Of a DNA stretch of 64,000 nucleotides, positions 63,904 to 64,000 are shown in pieces (the stretch's first letter is position 1; each line of letters starts with the position of its first letter). Made by a program: the position numbers and the translations under genes. This DNA is from Pseudomonas psychrophila HA-4. Lineage in GTDB: Bacteria; Pseudomonadota; Gammaproteobacteria; Pseudomonadales; Pseudomonadaceae. Under the pieces are notes generated by a model that was not told the origin of the DNA, searched no databases, and saw nothing but the letters and a program-made list of their open reading frames with translations. Location: positions 62,001 to 126,000 of the forward strand of contig NZ_ALJC01000031.1 in assembly GCF_000282975.1 (NCBI RefSeq), read 5' to 3'.

Positions 63904-63923
63904 CATGCAATATGCCAGGGCTG
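63895..63923 (-). terminator. Terminator hairpin between GntR and chemoreceptor genes
   Basis: CAGCCCTGACAT (63895-63906) pairs with ATGCCAGGGCTG (63912-63923) with one mismatch; on the minus strand it is followed by TTTT. It would end the convergent chemoreceptor transcript. Confidence 0.7.
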
Positions 63924-63950
63924 TGGATAAGCCATTGAAGTGTGTAAGCC

Positions 63951-64000
63951 TCAGATTTTAAAGCTGTCGACCAGTTGTTTGAGGCGACTCGCTTGCTGCG
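63951..64000 (-). CDS. Methyl-accepting chemotaxis protein, C-terminal end only
   Basis: Reading the minus strand from the window edge gives QQASRLKQLVDSFKI then stop. This ending is typical of pseudomonad chemoreceptors after the signalling domain. Only 16 codons are inside the window. Confidence 0.6.
   Translation of the reverse strand, partial: QQASRLKQLVDSFKI

Overview
The window looks like chromosomal DNA of a Pseudomonas, probably of the fluorescens/putida side of the genus. This is inferred from gene content and order (ubiD-rho-trxA, ppx/ppk, algP, algQ, hemCDXY-algR-argH, desA, gabDT), which closely follows the P. aeruginosa PAO1 5230-5263 region as I remember it, and from many REP-like palindromes. 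About 58 protein genes, one tRNA and several gene remnants can be supported. No CRISPR array, intact IS element, rRNA or prophage was seen.

Layout. 1-7.4 kb: end of an ABC-2 export permease, a FliL-like protein, a ChaC-type gamma-glutamylcyclotransferase, an outer-membrane barrel protein, a ferredoxin reductase-like protein overlapping ubiD, rho and trxA. 7.5-11.3 kb: a divergent GntR regulator and a complete amino-acid ABC importer, apparently inserted between trxA and ppx. 11.6-17.7 kb: ppx and ppk (convergent), a DedA protein, elbB and a YaiI-type protein. 17.8-20.3 kb: an AT-richer accessory cassette with a stand-alone PheS-like ligase (FDX-ACB domain kept, substrate pocket altered), a divergent 33-residue peptide gene with its own hairpin and terminator, and an M29 aminopeptidase-like protein. 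I regard this as the best candidate for an undescribed system: a ligase, a small peptide scaffold and a metallo-hydrolase. 20.3-36.1 kb: cytochrome c-FTR1 iron permease, LysE and MscS proteins, an ABC-F ATPase, the algP/algQ genes, dsbB, the hemCDXY operon, algR (without its usual algZ neighbour) and argH. 36.2-45.7 kb: two tandem GSTs, a PAS-GGDEF-EAL protein, desA, a receiver-HDOD protein, gabT and gabD.

From tRNA-Arg(CCG) at 46.2 kb to about 55.6 kb the content becomes accessory: an integrase remnant, a free-standing ABM protein next to a DszA/NtaA-like flavin monooxygenase carrying the same ABM domain at its C-terminus, a two-gene YaaW-like/membrane pair, a VOC protein, a TonB-receptor tail fragment, and two tandem YdgA-family (DUF945) proteins. 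55.9-61.0 kb is a tightly overlapping MarR-FUSC-DUF1656-HlyD-OMF efflux operon. The window ends with a DUF2789 protein, a PMT/ArnT-type glycosyltransferase, a GntR/FCD regulator and the last codons of a chemoreceptor.

Start codons were reassigned where the ribosome binding site or family length argued for it. Functions come from motif recognition in the translated sequence, without database searches.
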